A stretch of DNA of 18,936 nucleotides from an uncultured Christensenella sp. (GCA_949291975.1 CASEYA010000107.1:1-18936); one strand, 5' to 3'; positions 7,864 through 16,406 are shown, numbered from the stretch's first letter. Notes: generated by a model from the letters alone, not told the origin. Numbers and translations: made by a program.

Positions 7864-8547
7864 TTAAAACACACCAAAAACCTTTAAAATGCCCGTTAAA
7901 ATTGCACCACCAGTTATTGTCATGCAAATCACTGCTGGAAACAAACAGCCTTTTAGGTCTTTTAAACACCCAACAGGCCCTCCTGCAACTGATTTAAGAT
8001 TTTCAGCTGCAACTTCTGCTTGAAGTTCAATTGCCTCAACCTTTTCCTCTGCTTGCTTCTTCTTGTAATCAATATCATGTTTAACAGCAGTTTTTAAGTC
8101 ATCTGTTCCTTTGAGTCTGTTATAAATTTTTCTGCGTTCTTCATAATTTTTATTGAATTCACGCATTTTTGCTTTTATTCTTTCATTTTTACCAGCAGCA
8201 AATTCAACATTTTTCTTGAGCAGATGATTTTTGTTGTATGGGTCTTTATCCACATCGCTTTTAACACGATTTCTTATGCGTTCAACACCTGGTTGACTGC
8301 GTCTGCCAAAAAAAGACTGAGGGCGTGGATTGTTTACTTTTTTCCCGCCAGAATAAGTCTCGCCAGCGTCATTACTCAAATTTTGACTGGCATCTTGTTG
8401 TTGTGCGTTTTGCGAACTTGTTTTAGCATCTTCATCATTACCCTGAGCATTTTCTTGTTCATTTGCTTGTTCGTCATCTTGACCAGCGCTTAAATTACTT
8501 TCAACTCTGCTCTCATCTTGCTCATCGTCAAAATTGTTATCAGCCAT
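7864..8547 (-). CDS. Tail-anchored membrane protein, function unknown
   Basis: This 227-residue protein has a clear three-part design. The N-terminal 70 residues are acidic and rich in Gln, Asn, Asp and Ser, probably disordered. Residues 80-190 are basic to mixed-charge and likely helical or coiled-coil (FGRRSQPGVERIRNRV, then Lys/Glu-rich repeats). The last 25-30 residues form one hydrophobic segment (LFPAVICMTITGGAILTGIL) ending in VFGVF, so the protein is probably anchored by its C-terminus with the bulk in the cytoplasm. There is no signal peptide. A GGGGG site lies 6 nt before the ATG. It follows trpS by 24 bp and is the last gene of the leftward operon, ending at a bidirectional terminator. 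I recognise no family. Confidence 0.82.
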   Translation of the reverse strand: MADNNFDDEQDESRVESNLSAGQDDEQANEQENAQGNDEDAKTSSQNAQQQDASQNLSNDAGETYSGGKKVNNPRPQSFFGRRSQPGVERIRNRVKSDVDKDPYNKNHLLKKNVEFAAGKNERIKAKMREFNKNYEERRKIYNRLKGTDDLKTAVKHDIDYKKKQAEEKVEAIELQAEVAAENLKSVAGGPVGCLKDLKGCLFPAVICMTITGGAILTGILKVFGVF

Positions 8548-8571
8548 TTTGAACCCCCTAATTTTTATCCG

Positions 8572-9552
8572 TTAAAAAATAAGCCCCATTTTCTGTTTAA
8601 CTTCTTTTACTTTTTCGTGAGCTTGTTTTTCGACTTTTTCCTTGCCTCTGTTTGCAATTTCACGAATAAAGTCTTTGTTGTTCATATAATAGTTAAACTT
8701 TTCCTGAATTGGTTTTAATGTTTCAATAACAACATTTGCAACTTCTTCTTTTAAAAAGCCATAGTTTCTACCTTCAAAGAATTTTTCAGCTTCTTTGATT
8801 GTTTTATTTGTTAAGGCGCAATATATGCTTAATAAATTACTAACACCCGGCTTATCCTCACGAGCAATAATCTCGCTTCCACTGTCTGTTACTGCACGCT
8901 TGATTTTTTGATGTATTAAGTCTAGACTATCATCCAGCATGATATTTCCCGTGTTATCATCATCACTTTTACTCATCTTTTTTGTTGGGTTTTGAAGGTT
9001 ATAAATTTTTGCACCCACTTTTGGATATAGTCCTTCTGGAACCACAAAAGTTTTACCATAGGCATTATTAAAGCGAATTGCCAAATTCCTTGCAAGTTCA
9101 AGATGCTGGCGTTGGTCTTCGCCAATTGGAACAAATTTCACATCATACAAAAGAATATCAGCAGCCATCAGCACAGGATAATCAAAAAGCCCAACAGAAA
9201 CATTTTTGTTCTTTTCTGCCTTTTCTTTGTATGCTGTCATTCTGCTTGCTTCGCCCATGGAAGTTATGCAGTTTAACAGCCAACCAAGTTCTGAATGTGA
9301 TGAAATTTGCGATTGATAATAAAGCACGCTTTCATTTTCGTTTAGTCCGCACGCCAGATAATTTGCCATAACAGCATAACTGTTTTCAGTTAGTTCTTTG
9401 GGGTCAATTTTCACCGTTAACGAATGAAGGTCTGCAACACAAAAAATTGAATCATAGTCCTTTTGCATTTTTACCCAGTTAGAAACAGAACCAATATAAT
9501 TACCTAGTGTAAGTTTGCCTGTTGGTTTTACTGCGCTGAATAGTTTTTCCAT
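8572..9552 (-). CDS. trpS: Tryptophanyl-tRNA synthetase
   Basis: This class I synthetase charges tRNA-Trp with tryptophan in the cytoplasm. The 326-residue length is typical of bacterial TrpRS. The HIGH-equivalent TLGN is at 15-18 within KPTGKLTLGNYIG, and the KMSKS loop is at 192-196. MAADILLYD (129-137) holds the Asp expected to recognise the tryptophan indole, followed by GEDQRQHLELAR (144-155). It starts 2 nt after the upstream AI-2E gene stops, with AAGGAA inside that gene's end, so it is translated from a shared transcript. No T-box leader precedes it, so it lacks the tRNA-sensing control seen on many clostridial trpS genes. Confidence 0.97.
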   Translation of the reverse strand: MEKLFSAVKPTGKLTLGNYIGSVSNWVKMQKDYDSIFCVADLHSLTVKIDPKELTENSYAVMANYLACGLNENESVLYYQSQISSHSELGWLLNCITSMGEASRMTAYKEKAEKNKNVSVGLFDYPVLMAADILLYDVKFVPIGEDQRQHLELARNLAIRFNNAYGKTFVVPEGLYPKVGAKIYNLQNPTKKMSKSDDDNTGNIMLDDSLDLIHQKIKRAVTDSGSEIIAREDKPGVSNLLSIYCALTNKTIKEAEKFFEGRNYGFLKEEVANVVIETLKPIQEKFNYYMNNKDFIREIANRGKEKVEKQAHEKVKEVKQKMGLIF

Positions 9553-9554
9553 TT

Positions 9555-11030
9555 TTATTCCTTCTTTTCTGTCTTTTTGTTATCTTTTTCTGATTCGTTT
9601 TGATTTTTACTGTTTATTGTTTGACTTTGCTCAATATTTTCTGTAACATTTTCTGTTTGTTGTAAAATTTCGCTTTTTTGTTTTTTATCTGTTTTCTTTT
9701 TCTTTGTTGTTTTGTTTGAATTTCTTTTTGTTTGTATCTTTTTAATCATATTTTTACTTTTCTTTGCAGCCAAATTTTCTGGAACAACATCAAGCACTGT
9801 TGGGTCAATATCTTCTTGCGAGTCTAATATATCGCCAATGCCAGAAAGTGCCACCGTTCCATCGCTTTCTATGATTTCCTCACTTTCACGAGCAGATTCT
9901 CTTATCTCCAAGCGTTCTTGAAGCCAAACAGTCAAGATTGCAGCAATTGGACCTGACAAGAGCATTCCCCAAATGCCAAAAATTGCACCGCCTATAACCA
10001 AAGTTAAAAGCAAAACAACAGCACGAGTTTTCAGTCTTGAACTCATGATGAAAACTGGTAAAATTGAAGTAATTATTGCCCACACAAGAAGTCCAAAAAT
10101 AACTGCCGCCAACATTTGAGAAGTTGTGCCAAACACCAAACTTATCATAACAACCGGTATCATTGCAATGAAGCCACCAATATATGGTATGACTGAAAAA
10201 ATTGCAAGCACAAGTGCCAAAAGTCCAGCAAAACGAATGCCAATTATAGCATATCCTATCCAAGCAATAACAAAAATTACAAGCATAACAATCAAGTTAC
10301 AAACAACCCACTGGTCAAGAACTTTGCGTGAGCGTCTTGTTGTTACTATGAGTTCATCTGCTTTCTTTTTTGTGTGATATGCATAGGTATATCGTCTAGC
10401 AGTGTTTGAGATAAGTTCTTTATCTTTTAACATCAAAAAGGACAAAAGTAGTGACATCAAAATAACAAACACAACATTGCCCGCTACGCTTACAATGTTT
10501 GCAAGGTCATTTCCAATTGAACTAAACCAAGCGCTTACAGATGCTGTCATATTATCAAAAAACACCTGCAAATAGTCTTGAACTTCAATGGCAGGAAGCC
10601 CTGTTAAAGAAACAATTAAATTTGTTATTTGAATCTTTAAATCGTTTATGATGGTATCACTGTTACCAACAAGTTCTTCAAGAGTTGAAATAACATATGG
10701 AACCATTGTTACAAGTAACACCACAATCACGCCTATGATAACAACATAGCAAATTGTTAATGATATAAGTCTTTTATAGGTATGCGCTCTTGGGTTGCCA
10801 ACAAAAGCATTTTTTAGAAGTTTGTTTTCAATAAACCTTATTGGATGTAACAAAAGAAATGCGAGTATTACGGCAATTATAATTGGAGTCAAACCTGCAA
10901 GCAAAGAAAAGAACATATTTTTTATTGTTTCGCCAGCAAGGTTAGATAAAAGAAGTGCGCACAAAAGTGCAACAAAGAGCCAAACATACCATTTTGTGTT
11001 TTTACTCTTTGGCCTCATGTTATTTTCCAT
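9555..11030 (-). CDS. AI-2E family transporter (PF01594) with a long charged tail
   Basis: This polytopic membrane protein belongs to the AI-2E/YdbI/YtvI/PerM family, whose members are variously linked to autoinducer-2 export or cation/proton antiport; the substrate here is unknown. About eight hydrophobic segments are seen between residues 14 and 375. The family pattern is an N-terminal pair of helices, an extracellular helical region near 115-175, and a C-terminal core including SVIPYIGGFIAMIPVV and GGAIFGIWGMLLSGPIAA. Residues about 385-491 form a hydrophilic tail, first acidic, then rich in Lys (TKKKKTDKKQK) and Gln/Asn/Glu, longer than usual for the family. AGGAG precedes the ATG by 8 nt, and the gene overlaps the upstream gene by 11 bp. 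SpoIIIAH-like or YtvI naming would be over-specific. Confidence 0.92.
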   Translation of the reverse strand: MENNMRPKSKNTKWYVWLFVALLCALLLSNLAGETIKNMFFSLLAGLTPIIIAVILAFLLLHPIRFIENKLLKNAFVGNPRAHTYKRLISLTICYVVIIGVIVVLLVTMVPYVISTLEELVGNSDTIINDLKIQITNLIVSLTGLPAIEVQDYLQVFFDNMTASVSAWFSSIGNDLANIVSVAGNVVFVILMSLLLSFLMLKDKELISNTARRYTYAYHTKKKADELIVTTRRSRKVLDQWVVCNLIVMLVIFVIAWIGYAIIGIRFAGLLALVLAIFSVIPYIGGFIAMIPVVMISLVFGTTSQMLAAVIFGLLVWAIITSILPVFIMSSRLKTRAVVLLLTLVIGGAIFGIWGMLLSGPIAAILTVWLQERLEIRESARESEEIIESDGTVALSGIGDILDSQEDIDPTVLDVVPENLAAKKSKNMIKKIQTKRNSNKTTKKKKTDKKQKSEILQQTENVTENIEQSQTINSKNQNESEKDNKKTEKKE

Positions 11031-12411
11031 TGTGTTTTCTCCTATTTTTAACTACTTTTATCTCAGGCTCTTTTTCCTTTTCCAAACGCTCTTTTTCTTC
11101 ATCTTCTTCTTTGAACCGTTTTAAAAGCGGAGCGATTTTTTTATTTCCAAACAAGTAGTCATAGAACATAACAAGAAGTCCTTGAAGCAAGTAACCATAG
11201 TATGTGAAAATCCTCCATAAAAGAAGCGCCCAAACAGCAATATTATATCCATCTGTGGTTATAAAGAAACTTGAAAACAACACCGCAAAGGATATTTCTG
11301 CCATACCTGTTCCACCTGGAAGTGGAATGATGCTGGATGCTAAATCACAAATTAAGCCAAGTGTGAAAAGTTGAATGTATATTTCGAACCAATTGCTGTC
11401 AAGAGGCATAAAGGTTGCGTAAACAATGAATGGAAATGAATAGTTTATAATTAAGTAAAGCACACTGAAAAACATCATGGAAAGTGCTATCCACCAATTT
11501 GACACAAATTGCCTCATGGTTGTAACATATTCCCTAACTGTTTTCATAACCTTTACGAACGCTTTTCTGTAATCTTTTACAATGCGCACTTTGTTTAAAA
11601 GTTTTAATATTCCTATTGTCATAGATGGTGCAACTTTTTTACTGATAGATAAGAACAAAACCGCAACAATCAAAAGCGCACTGAGGGCAAACCCAACATA
11701 TGCAACAGTTATAATCGCTGGACTAAAACTTGTGATGTATGCGTGTTGACAAATTAAAACTATTAGACTAAATATAATAAAGAAAAATTGTGAATATAAA
11801 AATTTTGCAATTGGCACACTGGTTGCCGTTCCTGCTGACAACCCACGCTTTTTAAGATAGAAAACCTGAAATGGTTGTCCCCCTGTTGACATCGGTGTTA
11901 CGCAGTCATAGAAACGACACATGGTAACAGACTTATAACTGGTAAAAGGTCGAGAACGCTTGGTTATGTGATATACCATGATATTTACACGAATTGAGTC
12001 CACAAAATTAACTAGCAGAAATACAAGAAAACCTATTAAAAGCCAAATCCAATTTATTTGCCTTGTTAGAAGTTCAGAAATGCTCATCGGGTCTTCTTGT
12101 CCCAAAAAGTTATAAAGCAAAATTCCAACAACAATGCCCACATTGATAAGCATAAAAACAGCACTTAGCCAACGCTTTTTCTTGCTTCGTTGTTTTGTTA
12201 CTGTTTCCTCAGATTTTTTTGCAATATCCTTTGTAACCTGAGTCATGCTTGGGTCTGGTTGGTCAACAACTTGTTGATAGTATTTCTTAAAATGATAAAC
12301 GCTGTTTATTTTGAGAGAATTTTTGAAAACAGACAGTCTTTTTTTAATGACTGGCTTTGTTGGTTTTTCTATGATTGGTGTGGTTTGTTTTTCTTCTTGC
12401 TTTTGTTCCAA
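11020..12411 (-). CDS. Lysylphosphatidylglycerol synthase TM-region / flippase-like protein (PF03706)
   Basis: This 463-residue integral membrane protein matches the UPF0104/LPG-synthase transmembrane family, whose relatives include the flippase half of MprF and lipid-carrier proteins such as AglD. The family signatures are TGGQPFQVFYLKKRGLSAGTATS (about 177-199) and IIPLPGGTGMAEISF (about 364-378). Seven to eight membrane helices follow an 80-residue basic cytoplasmic N-terminus; the C-terminus is charged (EEDEEKERLEKEKEPE). The aminoacyl-transferase domain of full MprF is absent, so it probably translocates or handles a lipid rather than making lysyl-PG. The start is TTG: GGAG lies 7 nt upstream, and the nearby ATG at 12424 is in another frame. 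It is the first gene of the four-gene operon. Confidence 0.87.
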   Translation of the reverse strand: MEQKQEEKQTTPIIEKPTKPVIKKRLSVFKNSLKINSVYHFKKYYQQVVDQPDPSMTQVTKDIAKKSEETVTKQRSKKKRWLSAVFMLINVGIVVGILLYNFLGQEDPMSISELLTRQINWIWLLIGFLVFLLVNFVDSIRVNIMVYHITKRSRPFTSYKSVTMCRFYDCVTPMSTGGQPFQVFYLKKRGLSAGTATSVPIAKFLYSQFFFIIFSLIVLICQHAYITSFSPAIITVAYVGFALSALLIVAVLFLSISKKVAPSMTIGILKLLNKVRIVKDYRKAFVKVMKTVREYVTTMRQFVSNWWIALSMMFFSVLYLIINYSFPFIVYATFMPLDSNWFEIYIQLFTLGLICDLASSIIPLPGGTGMAEISFAVLFSSFFITTDGYNIAVWALLLWRIFTYYGYLLQGLLVMFYDYLFGNKKIAPLLKRFKEEDEEKERLEKEKEPEIKVVKNRRKHNGK

Positions 12412-12418
12412 TCTCTCT

Positions 12419-12422
12419 CTCC
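12419..12422 (-). promoter_or_regulatory. Ribosome binding site deciding a TTG start
   Basis: GGAG on the minus strand lies 7 nt before the TTG at 12411. The ATG at 12424 overlaps this site and is out of frame, so TTG is the supported start. Confidence 0.7.
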
Positions 12423-12441
12423 ATCGACCGCTTTTCTTAAA

Positions 12442-12471
12442 ATAATAACATAAACAATATTATATTGTCAA
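12442..12471 (-). promoter_or_regulatory. SigA-type promoter with a palindrome in its spacer
   Basis: A perfect -35 TTGACA (12466-12471) is followed by 18 bp and TATTAT (12442-12447), with TG one base before the -10, giving an extended -10. It drives the flippase-like/AI-2E/trpS/tail-anchored operon. The spacer holds ACAATAT-T-ATATTGT (12454-12468), a perfect 7-bp inverted repeat that overlaps the -35 and could be an operator. Confidence 0.75.
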
Positions 12472-12473
12472 AG

Positions 12474-12492
12474 AAAAAAGGGTTTTAAACCC
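12474..12492 (-). terminator. Compact terminator overlapping the tilS stop codon
   Basis: The minus strand reads GGGTTTAAAACCC, then six T. The TAA stop of tilS (12485-12487) lies inside this short GC-clamped hairpin. It separates tilS from the next operon, whose promoter begins 3 bp after the hairpin's A/T tract. Confidence 0.6.
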
Positions 12493-13834
12493 AATTTTTT
12501 AAGTTAAATTCAATTAAATATGCCCTTTTTGTCTCTGGCGTAACCTTTAATGAATCAGCAAAGTCAATGTTAGCAATTATCAAAACCTCATGACCAACCG
12601 CAAGCATTGGCAAAACTTTTCTTAGTCTTTGTGGAACTTTTTTATCTGAAAGATATTTCTTAACCTTAACAATTCCACCACCACCAAACTTTTCAATAAA
12701 GTCGCCTTCTTGTCTTAAACGCCAAACAGCATTTTCTGGAACCTTGTCTGCATCTATGAGCAAGGTATTTGGTAAAATTTCCTTTGATTTTGTGCTTTTT
12801 ATTTTTATTGAGCCATAATCTTCAAAATGAGTTATACCTTTTTTAAATTCCCACTTTGTAGTTACTTCGAGTTTTGGCTTTTTTAACGCCATTGTGATAT
12901 ATTCATATTCTTTATGAACTGTAACATTGCTTGGCATACTGATTTTTGCACCATTTTCGCTGTTTTTTGCAAATTCACAGATGCTGTCTATATGTTTCTT
13001 TTCAATTCCTTGCGTTACTCCAAGTTTTGCAAAAAGGTCTAATATAAGTCTTGACACATAACTTTTTGAATATTCAAAATAAGTTAGTGGAATTTTGATT
13101 ATTTTTGGAGTGATTAAAACAGCATCAAAATTCATAAGTGAACGAATAGTGTCGTCATCTTCTTTGCAAATCTTTCCAAAGTTGCAAAGTGTTTCATCAA
13201 CCTTTGGCCAAACTTGTCTTAATTCTGGTAAAATTTTTTGACGCAAAAAGTTTCTTGTTAAGGTTGTGTCTTGATTTGTTTCGTCCTCGACATATGGAAT
13301 TTGATTTTCATAAATATATGACATAATTTCTTGTTTGGTTGTATCAAGAAATGGTCGCACATAAAAATCATCACGAATATATTGCATTCCGCTTGCACCA
13401 GCAAGACCACTGCCACGCAAGATGTGTTGCAAAACAGTTTCTGCTTGGTCGCTTTGATGATGAGCAAGCGCAACTCTGTCAACAATTCCTCTTTTTCTAA
13501 GCCCATCAAAAACACCATAGCGTGCTTCACGGCAAGCCTGTTCAATACCACAACCTTTGTGTCTTGCAACAACACTTGCCTCTACTTTGAATTTTTGAAA
13601 ACGAATGTGATTTTCTTTGCAATAATCTGCTACAAAATATGCATCACGAGCATCATTTTCACGAGTGCCATGGTCAACATGAATTGCTACAATTTCTATA
13701 TCCAACTTTTCCTTGTTTGCATTCAAAAAATGAAGCAAGGTCATGGAATCAGAGCCACCACTGCACGCAACGCCAATGGTCGCACCTTGCGGAAACATTT
13801 TTTTCTCTTTTATTAATTCTAAAACTTTCTCCAT
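12485..13834 (-). CDS. tilS: tRNA(Ile)-lysidine synthetase TilS
   Basis: TilS uses ATP and lysine to convert C34 of the AUA-reading tRNA-Ile to lysidine, an essential step for decoding AUA. The 449-residue product has the PP-loop SGGSDSM near residues 25-31, the HHQSDQAETVLQHILRGSGLAG segment that follows it, and NFLRQKILPEL. It also has the full C-terminal TilS_C region (WRLRQEGDFIEKFGGGG, LSDKKVPQRLRKVLPML, VGHEVLIIANI). I take the ATG at 13834, not the in-frame TTG at 13846, because GGAG sits 6 nt before the ATG and overlaps the TTG. It follows spoIIE in the same direction but has its own strong promoter. spoIIE-tilS is a conserved Firmicutes pair; hpt and ftsH, often next, are absent. Confidence 0.96.
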   Translation of the reverse strand: MEKVLELIKEKKMFPQGATIGVACSGGSDSMTLLHFLNANKEKLDIEIVAIHVDHGTRENDARDAYFVADYCKENHIRFQKFKVEASVVARHKGCGIEQACREARYGVFDGLRKRGIVDRVALAHHQSDQAETVLQHILRGSGLAGASGMQYIRDDFYVRPFLDTTKQEIMSYIYENQIPYVEDETNQDTTLTRNFLRQKILPELRQVWPKVDETLCNFGKICKEDDDTIRSLMNFDAVLITPKIIKIPLTYFEYSKSYVSRLILDLFAKLGVTQGIEKKHIDSICEFAKNSENGAKISMPSNVTVHKEYEYITMALKKPKLEVTTKWEFKKGITHFEDYGSIKIKSTKSKEILPNTLLIDADKVPENAVWRLRQEGDFIEKFGGGGIVKVKKYLSDKKVPQRLRKVLPMLAVGHEVLIIANIDFADSLKVTPETKRAYLIEFNLKNWV

Positions 13835-13862
13835 TATTTTCTCCAACTTTTTCTTTTGTTAT

Positions 13863-13891
13863 ATTATATAACACAAAGCAAAAAATTTCAA
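13863..13891 (-). promoter_or_regulatory. SigA promoter of tilS
   Basis: -35 TTGAAA (13886-13891), a 17-bp spacer and a perfect TATAAT (13863-13868) on the minus strand. The predicted start lies about 20 nt before the tilS ATG, leaving just enough leader for the GGAG site. It lets tilS be expressed without spoIIE. Confidence 0.82.
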
Positions 13892-13975
13892 TACTCTTTT
13901 AAAAAATTGATAAAAATTAGTAAAAAACAACAAATTTTAGTGTTTTTTATGCTATTTTTTTGCATTTTTATTGCT

Positions 13976-16261
13976 TTAAATTTTTTGCCAAACTTTTCCA
14001 ATCAAAACAGTCATGTCATCGGGTGCAAAATTTTGACATATTCTAAGCCCCTCTTCAACAATTAAATCTGCAAGCATTTGTGGGTTGGTTGTGTCTTGAT
14101 TGTTAATAAAAGATTGCAAATATTCAAAACTGCCAAAAGCTTCTAAAATGCCATCTGTTATTAAAATTATCATATCACCCCCGCTGAGTGCATAACTTTG
14201 AATATTTGGCTTAACGTCCTCTAAAATTCCAAGAGGCAAAGAGCCCGCTTCTATGACTGTGGTTGTATCTTTTCTTTTTACAAAACCCATTGGTGAACCA
14301 AGTTTAACCAAATCACAAAACGCTTGCCTTAGGTCAAACACGCAAATGTCCAATGCGCTGAAAGTATCTTCCCCTTTCATTGAAAGAATTTTATTGACAC
14401 TGGATAAAATTAGTGATGACGAAAAACCTGCTTTGTAAAAGTTTTCAATTAAAGTTAGAGCAACTTCGCTTATTTGTTCTGCCTTTTCCCCACTGCCCAT
14501 GCCATCGCAAAGCGCCATAAAAATTTTATCATCACCAACACGCAAAACCGAATGTGTGTCTCCGCTTGCAGAACTTTGATTTTTTGTTACGCCAGCACTG
14601 CCAAAAACCACATCATAGGTTACCCACATTTTTAGCGTCATCAGAGAAAAGCCACTTTTTTCTGCTGATTGAATGTTGGCAATTTCCATTTTTAAGTTCA
14701 AAATTTTGCTGACTATTTTTACTATTTTTTCGTCTTTGACATCTTTATTCGCAATAACAAGATTAACGCTTGCAATTTCTTTGTTTTTAAAATAAACAAC
14801 AGCCTCACTGCAAAGGATGTGATAATATGCAAGTTCCTCAATGATTTTTTGTTCATTTGAGATGTCAAAGGTTATGTTAAGATTTACTTCTTCTGCTAAA
14901 CTTTTTAGAATTTGAGATACACCAAAAAGTTGGTCGGCAACCAACATATGCCCTGCACTTATGCCATTTAGAACTTTTGCATAATCTTCAAATTCTCTTG
15001 CCCCTTCGTTTATGGAATTTATTAAACTGTTAATTTTGGTGCAATTCGAACTTAAAGTGCTGGGAACATCAAGCACACTTACCTTTCCTCGTGCCATTGC
15101 CAGTGCGCAAAGTTTTTCAATTTCTTTGGTTGTTGCGTCAAAGCGCAGTCTTAGACATTCATTTTTTCTTGCACATCTTTCACAATTTATTTTCTGTGTT
15201 TGATTTGAAAGTTTTTCAACCGCTTGTTCAGGCGACAATTCTTTGTTTGCCATAGACAAAAAAAGTGTTTGCATATCATTAAAGACTTCACTTACACCAA
15301 AAATTCTTTTATAAAGCGTGTTTCTGCTTCTGTTTATTATGTTTCTTAGAGCATATTCCTCTTTTTCACTTATCACAAACACCATTAACTTTGAAAGGGT
15401 CTTTTGCGGAATGATAAGAAAAAGCATTCCAGCAAGCAAGACTGAAAGAAGCATATATATACTGTAATAATTGAAAAAATAAAGATTAACAAAAAGGTCA
15501 ATTAAAAATATTGCCAACAAGCAAAAGATTCGTTTGTTTGATTTTGTTAAATTTGCAACCAAAGAAGCAAGTGTTAAGCAAAGAAAAAGTGCCATGTTGT
15601 TACTGCCAAGAACTCCCCCAACAGCAAGCAAGACTGAAAAACTTATGCTGGTTGCCGTGTTAAAAATATAAACAAAAAGTATAACCAAAAAATAAAATAT
15701 AGCAGTTGAAAAAATATTTTGATAATCATACATACAAGCAAGTCCAACACCAACAGAAATTAAAAACACACCTGCTGAAATAACTTCATCTATGGTATAT
15801 CTTCGTCTTAGTCCACGGATAAGCAAACTTTGCATAAAAAACAGATATGCATAAAGGCAAATTATTCCAACAATCAAAGTTATTATTGCTTTTATCATTT
15901 GCTCGGTGTTTCCAAGACTTAAATATATAAATGCAAATTGTGATAGAAAAGCATAGATACCAATTAAAATGTGATTAAGTGGCTTTTTAAGTTTATAATG
16001 CAAAAAGTAAAATCCACCAAAAACAATAACGGTGCAAAATAGACAAATTATGTTGTTTAATGTGAATTCAATTAACAAACCACTTAAAACATAAAGTGGT
16101 GCCAAGATATATATCTTTTGATTGCACCAAACAAGCGCAAAAAGCATTCCAAAAGCAAAAGGTCTAACGCCCTCTATTTGTGCTGAATGAAGTAGATAAA
16201 AAAGAAGGAAAAAAAGGAAATATTTAAGTCCAACATAGAAAACAGTTCTTGATTTACTCAT
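13976..16261 (-). CDS. spoIIE: Stage II sporulation protein E (SpoIIE)
   Basis: SpoIIE is a membrane-bound PP2C-type serine phosphatase. In Bacillus it localises to the polar septum, dephosphorylates SpoIIAA and so activates sigma-F in the forespore. The 761 residues contain about ten membrane helices (residues 8-300), a central regulatory region with the CERCARKNEC cysteine cluster near 372, and a C-terminal phosphatase domain from about 545. Phosphatase metal ligands are visible in ASGDTHS, ALCDGMGSGEKA, ILITDGI and PDDMTV. The start is the ATG at 16261, since GGAGG lies 5 nt upstream; an in-frame ATG at 16279 contains that site downstream of itself. The gene is divergent from walJ. It is the best evidence that the organism forms spores. 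Confidence 0.95.
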   Translation of the reverse strand: MSKSRTVFYVGLKYFLFFLLFYLLHSAQIEGVRPFAFGMLFALVWCNQKIYILAPLYVLSGLLIEFTLNNIICLFCTVIVFGGFYFLHYKLKKPLNHILIGIYAFLSQFAFIYLSLGNTEQMIKAIITLIVGIICLYAYLFFMQSLLIRGLRRRYTIDEVISAGVFLISVGVGLACMYDYQNIFSTAIFYFLVILFVYIFNTATSISFSVLLAVGGVLGSNNMALFLCLTLASLVANLTKSNKRIFCLLAIFLIDLFVNLYFFNYYSIYMLLSVLLAGMLFLIIPQKTLSKLMVFVISEKEEYALRNIINRSRNTLYKRIFGVSEVFNDMQTLFLSMANKELSPEQAVEKLSNQTQKINCERCARKNECLRLRFDATTKEIEKLCALAMARGKVSVLDVPSTLSSNCTKINSLINSINEGAREFEDYAKVLNGISAGHMLVADQLFGVSQILKSLAEEVNLNITFDISNEQKIIEELAYYHILCSEAVVYFKNKEIASVNLVIANKDVKDEKIVKIVSKILNLKMEIANIQSAEKSGFSLMTLKMWVTYDVVFGSAGVTKNQSSASGDTHSVLRVGDDKIFMALCDGMGSGEKAEQISEVALTLIENFYKAGFSSSLILSSVNKILSMKGEDTFSALDICVFDLRQAFCDLVKLGSPMGFVKRKDTTTVIEAGSLPLGILEDVKPNIQSYALSGGDMIILITDGILEAFGSFEYLQSFINNQDTTNPQMLADLIVEEGLRICQNFAPDDMTVLIGKVWQKI

Positions 16262-16277
16262 AAATGCCTCCAATCTC

Positions 16278-16283
16278 ATTATA
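16278..16283 (-). promoter_or_regulatory. Possible -10 element upstream of spoIIE
   Basis: The minus strand has TATAAT with no recognisable -35 17 bp upstream. Its predicted start would fall right at the GGAGG site, giving an unusually short leader. I saw no clear Spo0A box nearby. The assignment is weak. Confidence 0.25.
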
Positions 16284-16377
16284 AAACAACGGCAAAAAAT
16301 TGAGATTTGAATAATATGTTTTTTTCTTTATTTTTTTGTTATTATTTTAGAAAAAAAGAAATAATTTTTCTATTTTC

Positions 16378-16406
16378 TTGATTTTTATTCCATTTTGTTA
16401 TAAAAT
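16378..16406 (+). promoter_or_regulatory. Probable SigA promoter of walJ
   Basis: TTGATT (16378-16383), a 17-bp spacer and TAAAAT (16401-16406), about 25 bp before the walJ ATG. TATAAA at 16399-16404 is an alternative -10 with a shorter spacer. AAAGGAG at 16418-16424 is the ribosome site. Confidence 0.55.

Noticed and set aside
8570..9600. T-box leader or tRNA for trpS
   Set aside because: The gene starts 2 bp after the AI-2E gene, so there is no room for a leader, and no T-box sequence or tRNA fold is visible.
13331..13816. A 161-residue open frame on the plus strand
   Set aside because: Antisense to the PP-loop half of tilS, which has strong family motifs; no ribosome site or family resemblance.
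13880..13975. Terminator of spoIIE in the AT-rich gap before tilS
   Set aside because: Only 4-bp stems such as ATGC/GCAT are present; the T-runs alone are expected in such AT-rich DNA.
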